NCBI GenBank assembly: GCA_013331535.1
Contig: DUGF01000048.1
Span: forward strand, 2,693-8,331
Source: Microcaldota archaeon
Lineage (GTDB): Archaea; Micrarchaeota; Micrarchaeia; Anstonellales; Bilamarchaeaceae
DNA length: 5,639 bases
Direction of reading: 5' to 3'
Notes under the pieces: generated by a model
The model's input: the letters and a program-made list of their open reading frames with translations, nothing else
What the model was told of the DNA's origin: nothing
Databases searched by the model: none
In this document: positions 1 to 5,625 of the stretch, one piece after another
Position numbering within the stretch: the stretch's first letter is position 1
Layout of the letters: the number at the start of each line of letters is the position of its first letter
Translations under genes and position numbers: made by a program

Positions 1-4
1 GAGC

Positions 5-970
5 ATGGGGGTGGCGGAGTTTAAACCAAAAGAAAATGGTGAATGGGTTAGAAAAGACAGTACAGAGGTAAAATCTCTCAACCCCTCCCTCCCTGTGTGG
101 GTTGTGGTGCCGGGGAGAAAAGATAATCCGGACAGCAATGACATGAAGGAACTGCAGTTGAGATTGTTCGATCTTGCGGAGGGAAACTACCAAGTTGTTT
201 ATGTAAATTGGGAAAATGCCGCAAATGACATTGTTAGAATTTTAGGGAAGGATATAGGCGATCTGGAAGACGCCGAATGGACACCCGCAGTCGGAAAATG
301 GGTGGGTCGACAGCTTCTTGCGACAGGCATGAAACCGACTGATGTTAGATTTATCGGCCCGAGTCACGGATCATTCGTGAGTTTCTTTGCCGCAGAACAC
401 ATGCAAAGTGAGTGGAAAAAGATTCATAAAGATGAAACTGGCAATGTTGGAGCGATTGTGGCTCTGGACAGCGCCAAAAACCCAGTGTTCTTTGGAGCTG
501 ATATTCCTGAAGAAAGGATAGTTTTTTCGAATGTTGCAGAAAGTTCCATTGCTTTTCACAGCAGTGTTTTAGGATCGAAAAACAGGGCATTTGGAGCCAA
601 TCGCGCAGTCACTGTCACATCATCGCACATCGATCCTTTCAAGGAACACGGTTTTGCAATATCAATGTTTGCAGACATGCTTGCGGACATGAAGTCCGGC
701 AAAAACAATAGAATCACTCAATTTTTCAGGCTTTCGAAAGGAAAAGGCATTTCCATTGATAGCCTGCCCGATGCAAATGGATATGACGCGTGGGTTGACG
801 TTCGCACGAATGTGCTTGATACCCCCGACGGTCCGTGGTGGAAAGCCCAGGCAAGCGCGCTAAGATTCCGAAATGCTGATGGAAGCTGGTCTTCTCCGAT
901 TTTTGATCCAGAAATTGAGCGCAATGAAATGTTCATTCCTTCATCCGGTCCGGGTTCCTATCTCCCATAA
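5..970 (+). CDS. Lipase-like alpha/beta hydrolase, possibly 5'-truncated
   Basis: A probable serine hydrolase of 321 codons with the order of elements seen in pancreatic-lipase-type alpha/beta hydrolases. A hydrophobic strand ending VVVPG (residues 33-37) sits where the oxyanion-loop strand is expected. A second strand, VVYVNW, follows near residue 65. The nucleophile elbow is G118-P119-S120-H121-G122, a GxSxG match, after a strand reading FIG. VALD ends at Asp155, matching the catalytic Asp of lipases (GLDPAxP-like). His208 or His215 in the SSHIDPFKEHG stretch could complete the triad. The last 70 or so residues are a tail I do not recognise. No signal peptide is visible, but only four bases precede the ATG and the frame is open to the window edge, so the true N-terminus may lie upstream. 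It ends 9 bases before the cysteine-repeat gene, suggesting one operon. The fold call is fairly secure; substrate (lipid, ester or other) is unknown. Confidence 0.7.
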   Translation: MGVAEFKPKENGEWVRKDSTEVKSLNPSLPVWVVVPGRKDNPDSNDMKELQLRLFDLAEGNYQVVYVNWENAANDIVRILGKDIGDLEDAEWTPAVGKWVGRQLLATGMKPTDVRFIGPSHGSFVSFFAAEHMQSEWKKIHKDETGNVGAIVALDSAKNPVFFGADIPEERIVFSNVAESSIAFHSSVLGSKNRAFGANRAVTVTSSHIDPFKEHGFAISMFADMLADMKSGKNNRITQFFRLSKGKGISIDSLPDANGYDAWVDVRTNVLDTPDGPWWKAQASALRFRNADGSWSSPIFDPEIERNEMFIPSSGPGSYLP

Positions 971-979
971 AAGAATTAT

Positions 980-1657
980 ATGAGAAGAATACTTATTGCC
1001 ATTGCAGTTGTCATAGCAATACCTGTTGCAGCCATTTTTATTCTGCTTGTACGTGCCTTTGGTTTGCAGGTTATGGGATATCCAGTTGATATTTCTCCAT
1101 CAGAACTGGCTGAAACAATAGTCAGCGAAAATGGAGACCCATTGAAATGCAGAAAGTTACAGCAGACAGTCCCCACAATGGGACCTTCGCTCACAGAACA
1201 ACGGATGTCATGTTTTTTCAAACTGGCACAATTAACAAGAGATCCCGCTATTTGTGAATATCTCCTCCCTTCCGACTATGGCTGGAGCTGTTTGGGGGAG
1301 GTGAGCGGGAAATTATTTGAGGAAGAGCCATGTTCATATTCAAGCGTTCGTGACCGTGTGTATTGCAACAAACACTTTAGCGAAGGTGAACTTGCCTTGG
1401 ATCATCCCCAAATGGAAAATTGCGATTTATATACTCGAAAAGATTTAAGAGAATGGTGTCATTATCAAAGAACATTCGCACAAAAAAACATTTACGAATG
1501 CGGCGATATAACTAATCCGGTCGTCTATGATGATTGCCAATACTCATACGCTCTCAAATCGGATGATATTAATCTCTGCTCCCCCATTTTAGACCCCTCC
1601 CGCCGCTCCTTCTGCGAGTTTAGGGTTAAGATGGCTCTAAAGTACTCCGCAAAATAG
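980..1657 (+). CDS. Membrane-anchored cysteine-repeat protein of unknown function
   Basis: Protein of 225 residues that I cannot assign to a named family. Residues 3-25 form one hydrophobic segment after an Arg-Arg start: an uncleaved signal anchor or signal peptide. There is no lipobox cysteine, as the first Cys is residue 57. The rest, about 200 residues, should be extracytoplasmic. Its twelve cysteines (57, 78, 92, 104, 118, 129, 148, 160, 174, 186, 200, 212) are strongly periodic: from 78 onward the steps are 14, 12, 14, 11, 19, 12, 14, 12, 14, 12. This implies a repeat of about 26 residues with one insertion of roughly five residues in the third unit. Units share an aromatic residue or Ala after the first Cys and D/N-x-x-x-C before the second. 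The even count suggests six disulfides, but metal binding is possible. The ATG has only a weak AAAGAA element upstream. The 9-base gap to the hydrolase implies co-transcription. Confidence 0.7.
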   Translation: MRRILIAIAVVIAIPVAAIFILLVRAFGLQVMGYPVDISPSELAETIVSENGDPLKCRKLQQTVPTMGPSLTEQRMSCFFKLAQLTRDPAICEYLLPSDYGWSCLGEVSGKLFEEEPCSYSSVRDRVYCNKHFSEGELALDHPQMENCDLYTRKDLREWCHYQRTFAQKNIYECGDITNPVVYDDCQYSYALKSDDINLCSPILDPSRRSFCEFRVKMALKYSAK

Positions 1658-1683
1658 TTGACTTCTCGTCGATTTATTATATT
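1658..1683 (+). promoter_or_regulatory. Weak candidate promoter for the EamA-type gene
   Basis: TTGACT (1658-1663) directly follows the previous stop codon and TATATT (1678-1683) lies downstream. Both boxes are close to the sigma70 consensus, but the 14-base spacer is shorter than the usual 16-18. If used, transcription would start near 1690, beside the palindrome at 1692-1710. The poor spacing makes this tentative. Confidence 0.25.
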
Positions 1684-1691
1684 TTTCAACA

Positions 1692-1710
1692 TGGATTGAC
1701 GGTCAATCCA
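1692..1710. promoter_or_regulatory. Perfect palindrome upstream of the EamA-type gene (operator candidate)
   Basis: TGGATTGAC and GTCAATCCA form perfect 9-base arms around one central G. This is the shape of a homodimeric regulator site, and it lies between a possible -10 box and the start codon at 1746. As RNA it could also fold into an 8-bp hairpin with a 3-base loop. A TTTTT run starts about 8 bases further on (1719-1723), so a weak terminator for the preceding gene is the alternative. No regulator gene is adjacent. Confidence 0.4.
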
Positions 1711-1732
1711 ATCTGATCTTTTTCTCGCAGTC

Positions 1733-1738
1733 GGGAGG
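1733..1738 (+). promoter_or_regulatory. Strong ribosome binding site of the EamA-type gene
   Basis: GGGAGG, seven bases before the ATG at 1746, is a near-consensus Shine-Dalgarno at ideal spacing and fixes that start. It is the only strong one in the window; the other starts show weak elements or none. Confidence 0.8.
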
Positions 1739-1745
1739 AAAAACA

Positions 1746-2177
1746 ATGAAGAACTCAGTGGCGCTCTGTATTTTAGCGATGACGTTTTACGCCCTGGAGA
1801 TAGCTTTGACTGACTGGAAGCTCTCAAAGATATCACCGAAGGCAATAACTTTATTCTATGCCCTCGGAGTGGCAACACTCGCGGGAATCAATCTGATCTT
1901 CGCAAAGGAGATAAAGTTCCCGCAAGGAACAGAGTGGGGCTTCACTGCGCTCATGGTCGTTGTTTCTTTCGTTGCCGCGTTGGCCCACTTCGCGGCAATT
2001 CACAACGGCTGCGGGGCAGTTATGCTTACGATGTTTTACTGCCTCATGCCGGTAGTAGCCTCACTGTTCTCGGTTCTTTTCAAACTGGAATCGCCGGACT
2101 GGAGGACGGCCGCCGCGTGGATTCTTGCAGTGCTTGCCTTGTATCTCGCAAGTACCGGCAAGACAGGCACGGGTTAG
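1746..2177 (+). CDS. Single-domain EamA/DMT-superfamily membrane protein
   Basis: A 143-residue integral membrane protein. Five hydrophobic helices can be read at about residues 4-22, 31-53, 64-85, 90-112 and 119-137, joined by short charged loops. The fourth and fifth helices show the layout typical of the C-terminal part of an EamA repeat: a small- and aromatic-rich helix with a central Pro (MFYCLMPVVASLFSVLF), then an acidic residue and a short loop (KLESPDW), then a final Ala/Leu helix. Classical DMT transporters carry two EamA repeats in about 300 residues; this has one, so it would need to dimerise, as small multidrug-resistance proteins do (inference). The substrate cannot be read. The start is supported by a strong Shine-Dalgarno, and the gene is more GC-rich (53-57% in the lines I counted) than the methyltransferase after it. 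It is followed by a long hairpin, so it may be a single-gene transcript. Confidence 0.75.
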   Translation: MKNSVALCILAMTFYALEIALTDWKLSKISPKAITLFYALGVATLAGINLIFAKEIKFPQGTEWGFTALMVVVSFVAALAHFAAIHNGCGAVMLTMFYCLMPVVASLFSVLFKLESPDWRTAAAWILAVLALYLASTGKTGTG

Positions 2178-2197
2178 AAAGAATGATGATTGCGAGA

Positions 2198-2226
2198 TAA
2201 ACCCACTGGCACTGCCAGTGGGTTTA
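2198..2226. terminator. Perfect hairpin after the EamA-type gene
   Basis: Perfect inverted repeat with 14-base arms (TAAACCCACTGGCA and its complement) around one central C. It folds as a roughly 13-bp stem with a 3-base loop, 20 bases after the stop at 2177. The U-run is limited to the UUU closing the stem, which lowers the certainty of intrinsic termination. The symmetry would work on both strands. Confidence 0.65.
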
Positions 2227-2281
2227 AAATGCCATTTGCTATTGATATTTTAAGTCTTAATACAGCGAAACACATTTTCCC

Positions 2282-2309
2282 TTTACACTAGCCCTAACTA
2301 GGATAGAAT
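2282..2309 (+). promoter_or_regulatory. Promoter candidate overlapping the methyltransferase start
   Basis: TTTACA (2282-2287), a 16-base spacer and TAGAAT (2304-2309) match sigma70 boxes at five of six positions each. Transcription would start near 2316, after the ATG at 2308, so the working start would be the ATG at 2320 or later. The spacer holds two ACTAG copies (2287-2291 and 2297-2301) ten bases apart, which could be a regulator site or chance. Confidence 0.5.
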
Positions 2310-3165
2310 GCACGTTCAGATGGCAGGATTACTTGATAGAATATCGAAGCATTTGGCAGTAAGCAGGATTGCCCATCCTCCTGTTGACTTGCGACAAATC
2401 GAAAATCAGCAACAGATTGCAGAAAATCTAAAAAATATTCAATCGGCAGCCATGTTCAACGTTTTCCAATGCGCAGAGATGTATGACTTGGCATATCCAG
2501 GCTATGAAGGTGACTCAGATTACTATCTTGAGAAAGGAAAAGCTGGAGACGTTCTCTATCTTGGAGTAGGAACTGGTCGTGTTTTTGCACCATTGGCAAG
2601 GCAAAATCCTAAAGCAGTGGGGGTGGATTCTTCTTCAGAAATGATTTCATTACTCTGGAAAAAAAATCCAGACATTAATGGCCAAGTACTGAAGGCTGAT
2701 GCATTAAGTATTGATCTAGGAGCAAATAAATTCGACGGGGTTATTGCTCCATATTCATTCCTGCAATTATTTGATAAAGAAGATATGGGCAGGCTACTGA
2801 CCAATGTTCACAAAACTCTTAAATTAGGTGGAGTATTTCACACTGATACTTGTTCTCCATTCTCATTTCCATTTAAAAAAAAGGGACATGAGGTGAGTAT
2901 TAACGCAGTTTCTAAAGGTACTAGAGTAGCCATATATATTATTTACGACCATATTATGCAAACCATGAAGGAATTGGCTGTGGTAAGCAGTGGTGGTGAA
3001 GATAAAGTTCTTGAAATGAATTTGTTCTATTATTTTCCGCATGAATTATCTGAATCATTAACTAACGCGGGATTCGTGGAAGTAAGAATTACAGGAGATT
3101 ACAAAGATGAAATCTTCGACCCATCGGAACATGAAGTTGTGGTTTTCGAAGCCAGAAAGAGTTGA
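2308..3165 (+). CDS. Class I SAM-dependent methyltransferase
   Basis: A 285-residue cytoplasmic protein with a Rossmann-type methyltransferase core. Motif I is LGVGTG (residues 85-90) after the strand VLY. The acidic end of strand 2 that would bind the SAM ribose is Asp107 in VGVDSS. KADAL (Asp131) fits the adenine-contacting motif, FDGVIAPYSFLQLF fits motif IV, and LKLGGVFHTDT is the typical motif after helix E. The C-terminus ends in the usual strand (EVVVFEARKS). The methyl acceptor cannot be inferred. About 50 residues precede the AEMYDLAYPGY stretch where such domains often begin. The start is uncertain: the ATG at 2308 has a poor AGGA element and overlaps a -10 box, so the ATG at 2320 may be the real one. 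The gene is AT-rich (30% and 37% GC in two lines counted), unlike the gene before it, which could reflect transfer. It is flanked by its own promoter and the kinase promoter. Confidence 0.8.
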   Translation: MHVQMAGLLDRISKHLAVSRIAHPPVDLRQIENQQQIAENLKNIQSAAMFNVFQCAEMYDLAYPGYEGDSDYYLEKGKAGDVLYLGVGTGRVFAPLARQNPKAVGVDSSSEMISLLWKKNPDINGQVLKADALSIDLGANKFDGVIAPYSFLQLFDKEDMGRLLTNVHKTLKLGGVFHTDTCSPFSFPFKKKGHEVSINAVSKGTRVAIYIIYDHIMQTMKELAVVSSGGEDKVLEMNLFYYFPHELSESLTNAGFVEVRITGDYKDEIFDPSEHEVVVFEARKS

Positions 3166-3198
3166 AAATGCAGAAAATGTTTGGATGCTAAAATAAAC

Positions 3199-3226
3199 TT
3201 GCATTTGGGGGTTAGAGGCATAGAAT
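3199..3226 (+). promoter_or_regulatory. Promoter candidate immediately before the kinase
   Basis: TAGAAT (3221-3226) is a good -10 box, with TTGCAT (3199-3204, half of the -35 positions) at a 16-base spacing. Predicted initiation near 3233 is only one or two bases before the ATG at 3235, giving a leaderless mRNA. The -10 box and spacing match the methyltransferase promoter. Confidence 0.4.
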
Positions 3227-3234
3227 TCGACAAA

Positions 3235-4686
3235 ATGGTCAATAGCAAGCAGAAAGACACGGCTCCTGCCGAGAAACAAGTTAATAATGGAAAGCTAACT
3301 GTTACTGTCATTGTTGCCGCATCGCTGATTGTAACAGTCGGTATGACGTATGTGCTATACACAACAATGCAAGATGTTTTTCGCGCTGGCATAGACGAAC
3401 GACTGAAGGGATTGGCTGGTGCCGCATCTGTGAGCTTTTCGACTAAAGAACTGGACATTATAGGACATGAGGAAAGCGTAGGCACGCCAGCCTATGAGCA
3501 ATCAGTCATTAAACTTCAACATATAAGACTTCAAATCCCTAACATTAGGTTTGCTTATATTTTTAGACAAACAGATGACCCTAATACTTTAGAATTTGTT
3601 GCTGATGCAGATTCCTTGCATCCAGACCAAGAAGTTGATCTAAACAAAGATGGCATTATTAATGATGAAGATGCGCTGGCATATCCGGGCGATCCATATG
3701 ATGTTAGCGAAATATCAGAACTCAGAGAAATAGCATTCAAATCACCGGCTGTCGACCGTGAGTTTGTTCAGGACCAGTGGGGTATCACTTTGTCTGGCTA
3801 TGCGCCGATTCGTGATCCTAATTTGCCAGAAAAATCGGCGAAATATGCAATAGGACTAGATCTAGAAATCACTCAGTTCTGGAAAATGGTCCAGCGTATA
3901 ATAATTCCATTTATTGGTTTTTCGGTATTTCTTTTCCTAGTGATTGTTTTCCTTGCTTTCTCGCTCCGCAACCTCTGGAAACGCCAAGTCCATCAAATGG
4001 CCGAACTCGACCGCCAAAAGGACGAACTAATAGGCATCGTGAGCCACCAGCTTGCAAGTCCTATTTCTTCCGTACAATGGAGTTTACAAGGGGTATTGGA
4101 CGGCGACTTCGGGCCGATAAGCAACGAGCTTAAAAAACACATGGAGCTCGACAGCAAGACTACCGCCAATCTTCTCGATCTTGCGAAACTCCTGCTGGAT
4201 GTTTCTCGCATAGAGCTCGGGCGGCTAAAGATGAACAAGCAAAAGCACAGCCTGTCCGAGTTCTTCCATGAGATAATCACTGTCATCGAACCGAAGGCCA
4301 AGGAAAAGAACATAACCTTCAAGCGCTCTATCCCGGCGTCACTGCCTGAAGGCATGTTTGACAAGCGCCTTACACACATGACTATTGAAAACCTTCTTAC
4401 GAACGCGGTTAAATACACGCCGGAAAAGGGCAAGGTTGAGTTAACCGTATCCGTGCGCAGCAGTGTCCTGTCATGCATAGTTAAGGACACCGGCATCGGC
4501 ATCCCCAAGAAAGACCAGGCGGAACTGTTTGGAAAGCTCTTCCGTGCAAGCAATGTCCAAAGCATCGAAGGCAACGGCTTTGGGTTGTATGTCGCCAAAG
4601 GCGCGATAGAACAGCAGGGAGGATCCATCCGGTTCGAGAGCGAGGAAGGCAAGGGAACGGCATTCTTCGTGGAATTGCCTGTATAA
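3235..4686 (+). CDS. Membrane sensor histidine kinase with EF-hand in the sensor
   Basis: A 483-residue sensor kinase. Order: short cytoplasmic tail, TM1 (about 21-42), extracytoplasmic sensor (43-221), TM2 (222-244), linker helix, HisKA dimerisation domain, HATPase_c domain. The sensor looks PDC/Cache-like: a helix with IRLQIPNIRFAYIFRQ, then FVADADS, and near the membrane SGYAPIRD and YAIGLDLEI. An EF-hand-type loop interrupts it at 135-146. The H-box holds His271 in SHQLASP, where the usual Arg-Thr is Ala-Ser. The ATP site is intact: N box with Asn390, G1 DTGIGIP with Asp418, G2 GNGFGL from Gly446. There is no HAMP, PAS or receiver domain, so phosphate must pass to separate receivers such as the two downstream. 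I chose the ATG at 3235; an in-frame TTG at 3181 would add 18 residues but overlaps the promoter. Neither has a Shine-Dalgarno. GC content jumps just after TM2. Confidence 0.9.
   Translation: MVNSKQKDTAPAEKQVNNGKLTVTVIVAASLIVTVGMTYVLYTTMQDVFRAGIDERLKGLAGAASVSFSTKELDIIGHEESVGTPAYEQSVIKLQHIRLQIPNIRFAYIFRQTDDPNTLEFVADADSLHPDQEVDLNKDGIINDEDALAYPGDPYDVSEISELREIAFKSPAVDREFVQDQWGITLSGYAPIRDPNLPEKSAKYAIGLDLEITQFWKMVQRIIIPFIGFSVFLFLVIVFLAFSLRNLWKRQVHQMAELDRQKDELIGIVSHQLASPISSVQWSLQGVLDGDFGPISNELKKHMELDSKTTANLLDLAKLLLDVSRIELGRLKMNKQKHSLSEFFHEIITVIEPKAKEKNITFKRSIPASLPEGMFDKRLTHMTIENLLTNAVKYTPEKGKVELTVSVRSSVLSCIVKDTGIGIPKKDQAELFGKLFRASNVQSIEGNGFGLYVAKGAIEQQGGSIRFESEEGKGTAFFVELPV
3637..3672 (+). other. 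EF-hand/dockerin-type calcium-binding loop in the kinase sensor
   Basis: Kinase residues 135-146 read DLNKDGIINDED. Asp at 1, Asn at 3, Asp at 5, Gly at 6, Ile at 8, Asn at 9 and an acid at 12 fit the canonical 12-residue EF-hand loop; Asp at 12 is usual in dockerin-like loops. It lies between two hydrophobic parts of the extracytoplasmic sensor. Calcium binding is inferred from the motif. Confidence 0.75.
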
Positions 4687-4690
4687 GCTA

Positions 4691-4719
4691 TTCAATAGAA
4701 TCCCGAATTTTGGTATAAT
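4691..4719 (+). promoter_or_regulatory. Extended -10 promoter for the two receiver genes
   Basis: TATAAT (4714-4719) is a perfect -10 box with an upstream TGG that makes an extended -10. The -35 position 17 bases upstream holds only TTCAAT (4691-4696), as expected where an extended -10 compensates. Initiation near 4726 gives a leader of about 26 bases with no clear Shine-Dalgarno before the ATG at 4752. The receivers may therefore be made independently of the kinase. Confidence 0.7.
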
Positions 4720-4751
4720 ATTCGCAATTAATCCTTTTCCCCGCAAAACAT

Positions 4752-5141
4752 ATGAGTCCTGCCGCAGCACAGCAAAAGAAAATACTGATCATTGAAGACG
4801 ACAAAGGAATAAATAACGGCCTTCAAATAAAATTCCAGAAGCTCGGATTCAAAACAGACGTGTGTTTCGACGGCGAGCAGGGGCTTAAAAAAATGAATGA
4901 GGAAACTTTCGAAGGGATAATGGTGGATTTGATGATGCCGATCAAAGACGGCTTCGAAGTTTTGTCGCAAAAAGGCGGAACAAAAAACGGCTCAACACCG
5001 ATATATGTTTTGACCGCGCTCGGAAGCGAGAAACAGGAACACGCAAGGAAATTGGGGGCAAGAATGATATTCAGCAAATCCGACCGTTCGGCGGCCGAGG
5101 TGGTAAATGAAATACAAAAGGATTTGGCGCTGAAAGCGTGA
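4752..5141 (+). CDS. Stand-alone CheY-like response regulator receiver (first copy)
   Basis: A 129-residue single receiver domain with no DNA-binding or enzymatic output. All phosphorylation-site residues are present: acidic pocket Glu15-Asp16-Asp17 after KKILII, phospho-acceptor Asp59 in VDLMMP, switch Thr88 in YVLTA, and conserved Lys109 in FSKSD. IKDGFEVL after the acceptor is typical. It begins 65 bases after the kinase and is probably phosphorylated by it; action must come from binding a partner, which the window does not reveal. The stop TGA is followed at once by an in-frame TAA. The second receiver starts 37 bases later, with no hairpin between, so the two are likely co-transcribed from the extended -10 promoter. 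Confidence 0.9.
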   Translation: MSPAAAQQKKILIIEDDKGINNGLQIKFQKLGFKTDVCFDGEQGLKKMNEETFEGIMVDLMMPIKDGFEVLSQKGGTKNGSTPIYVLTALGSEKQEHARKLGARMIFSKSDRSAAEVVNEIQKDLALKA

Positions 5142-5178
5142 TAACCTCCTGCCCCGATTTTTGTAACTTACCAGTAAC

Positions 5179-5556
5179 ATGCCGACCATTGAGACCACTA
5201 AGAAAATCCTAATCATAGACGATGATGAAAGCTTGGGCAGTTTGCTCAAGCAGAAGTTAAACAAATCCGGAATGTCGGCGGTTTGCGCTTCCGACGGCGG
5301 GCAGGGGCTGGACGCCATGAATAAGGAAAGGTTCGACTGCATACTTTTGGACCTTAAAATGCCTATAAAGGACGGTTTCGCCGTCCTGAAATCCAGGAAC
5401 GCGACATTGAATGCCGAAACGCCAGTATATGTCCTCACGTCCTTGGACGAAGATAAATGCAAGCAGGCGCTCGAACTCGGAGCCAAAGGCGTAATGAATA
5501 AAATAGAAATTTCCCCTGCGCAGGTGGCAGATAGGGTCGCTAAGGAAGTGGCTTAA
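5179..5556 (+). CDS. Stand-alone CheY-like response regulator receiver (second copy)
   Basis: A 125-residue single receiver domain, about 45% identical to the preceding one by hand alignment, which suggests tandem duplication. Site residues are intact: Asp14-Asp15-Asp16, phospho-acceptor Asp58 in LDLKMP, switch Thr87 in YVLTS, and Lys108 in MNKIE. IKDGF is kept in both copies, while the helix 4 to strand 5 face differs (LDEDKCKQALELGAKGVM against LGSEKQEHARKLGARMIF). That face usually decides partner choice, so the copies may have different partners or one may be a phosphate sink (inference). No Shine-Dalgarno is seen before the ATG. Two GC-rich hairpins follow the stop. Confidence 0.9.
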   Translation: MPTIETTKKILIIDDDESLGSLLKQKLNKSGMSAVCASDGGQGLDAMNKERFDCILLDLKMPIKDGFAVLKSRNATLNAETPVYVLTSLDEDKCKQALELGAKGVMNKIEISPAQVADRVAKEVA

Positions 5557-5572
5557 CAAACTTAGGCTATTA

Positions 5573-5595
5573 ACCCTCTCCCGCCGGGAGAGGGT
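5573..5595 (+). terminator. GC-rich hairpin after the second receiver gene
   Basis: ACCCTCTCCC and GGGAGAGGGT form a perfect 10-bp stem around the loop GCC, 17 bases after the stop at 5556. There is no U-run, so simple intrinsic termination is doubtful. It could instead be part of a dispersed repeat with the adjoining hairpin. Confidence 0.5.
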
Positions 5596-5625
5596 CTGCC
5601 GCATCGGCCGCAGCCGATGTGGCAG
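5596..5625. repeat. Second adjoining hairpin, possible dispersed intergenic repeat
   Basis: CTGCCGCATCGGC and GCCGATGTGGCAG form a 13-bp stem with one G-U wobble and a CGCA loop, directly abutting the previous hairpin. Back-to-back GC-rich stems without a U-run resemble REP/BIME-type intergenic elements. The following GGGGGGAGGT could also pair alternatively with the CCCTCTCCC arm of the first hairpin. Only one copy is visible here, so repeat status is inferred. Confidence 0.4.

Noticed and set aside
1525..1878. A 117-codon reverse-strand frame spanning the gap before the EamA-type gene.
   Set aside because: It crosses two convincing forward genes and the palindrome, has a low-complexity composition, and no domain is visible.
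1709..1900. A 12-base direct repeat CAATCTGATCTT at 1709-1720 and 1889-1900.
   Set aside because: One such match is about what chance predicts in a window of this size, and the second copy is inside coding sequence.
3163..3234. The methyltransferase and kinase lie in the same frame, separated by a single TGA, suggesting readthrough fusion or TGA recoded as glycine.
   Set aside because: No other TGA interrupts the long frames, all glycines are GGN, and the kinase has its own promoter and ATG. The next base after TGA is A, not the C that favours readthrough.
3181..3234. TTG at 3181 as the kinase start, adding 18 residues.
   Set aside because: It has no Shine-Dalgarno, the added residues look non-coding, and the stretch contains the likely promoter; the ATG at 3235 fits better.
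3993..4652. A 219-codon open frame on the reverse strand opposite the kinase core.
   Set aside because: It is the antisense shadow of the HisKA and HATPase domains, rich in Ser, Arg and Leu, with no recognisable motif and no promoter or ribosome site.
5142..5178. A separate promoter for the second receiver (TAACTT at 5164-5169).
   Set aside because: No acceptable -35 box at a proper distance and the -10 match is poor; co-transcription with the first receiver is simpler.
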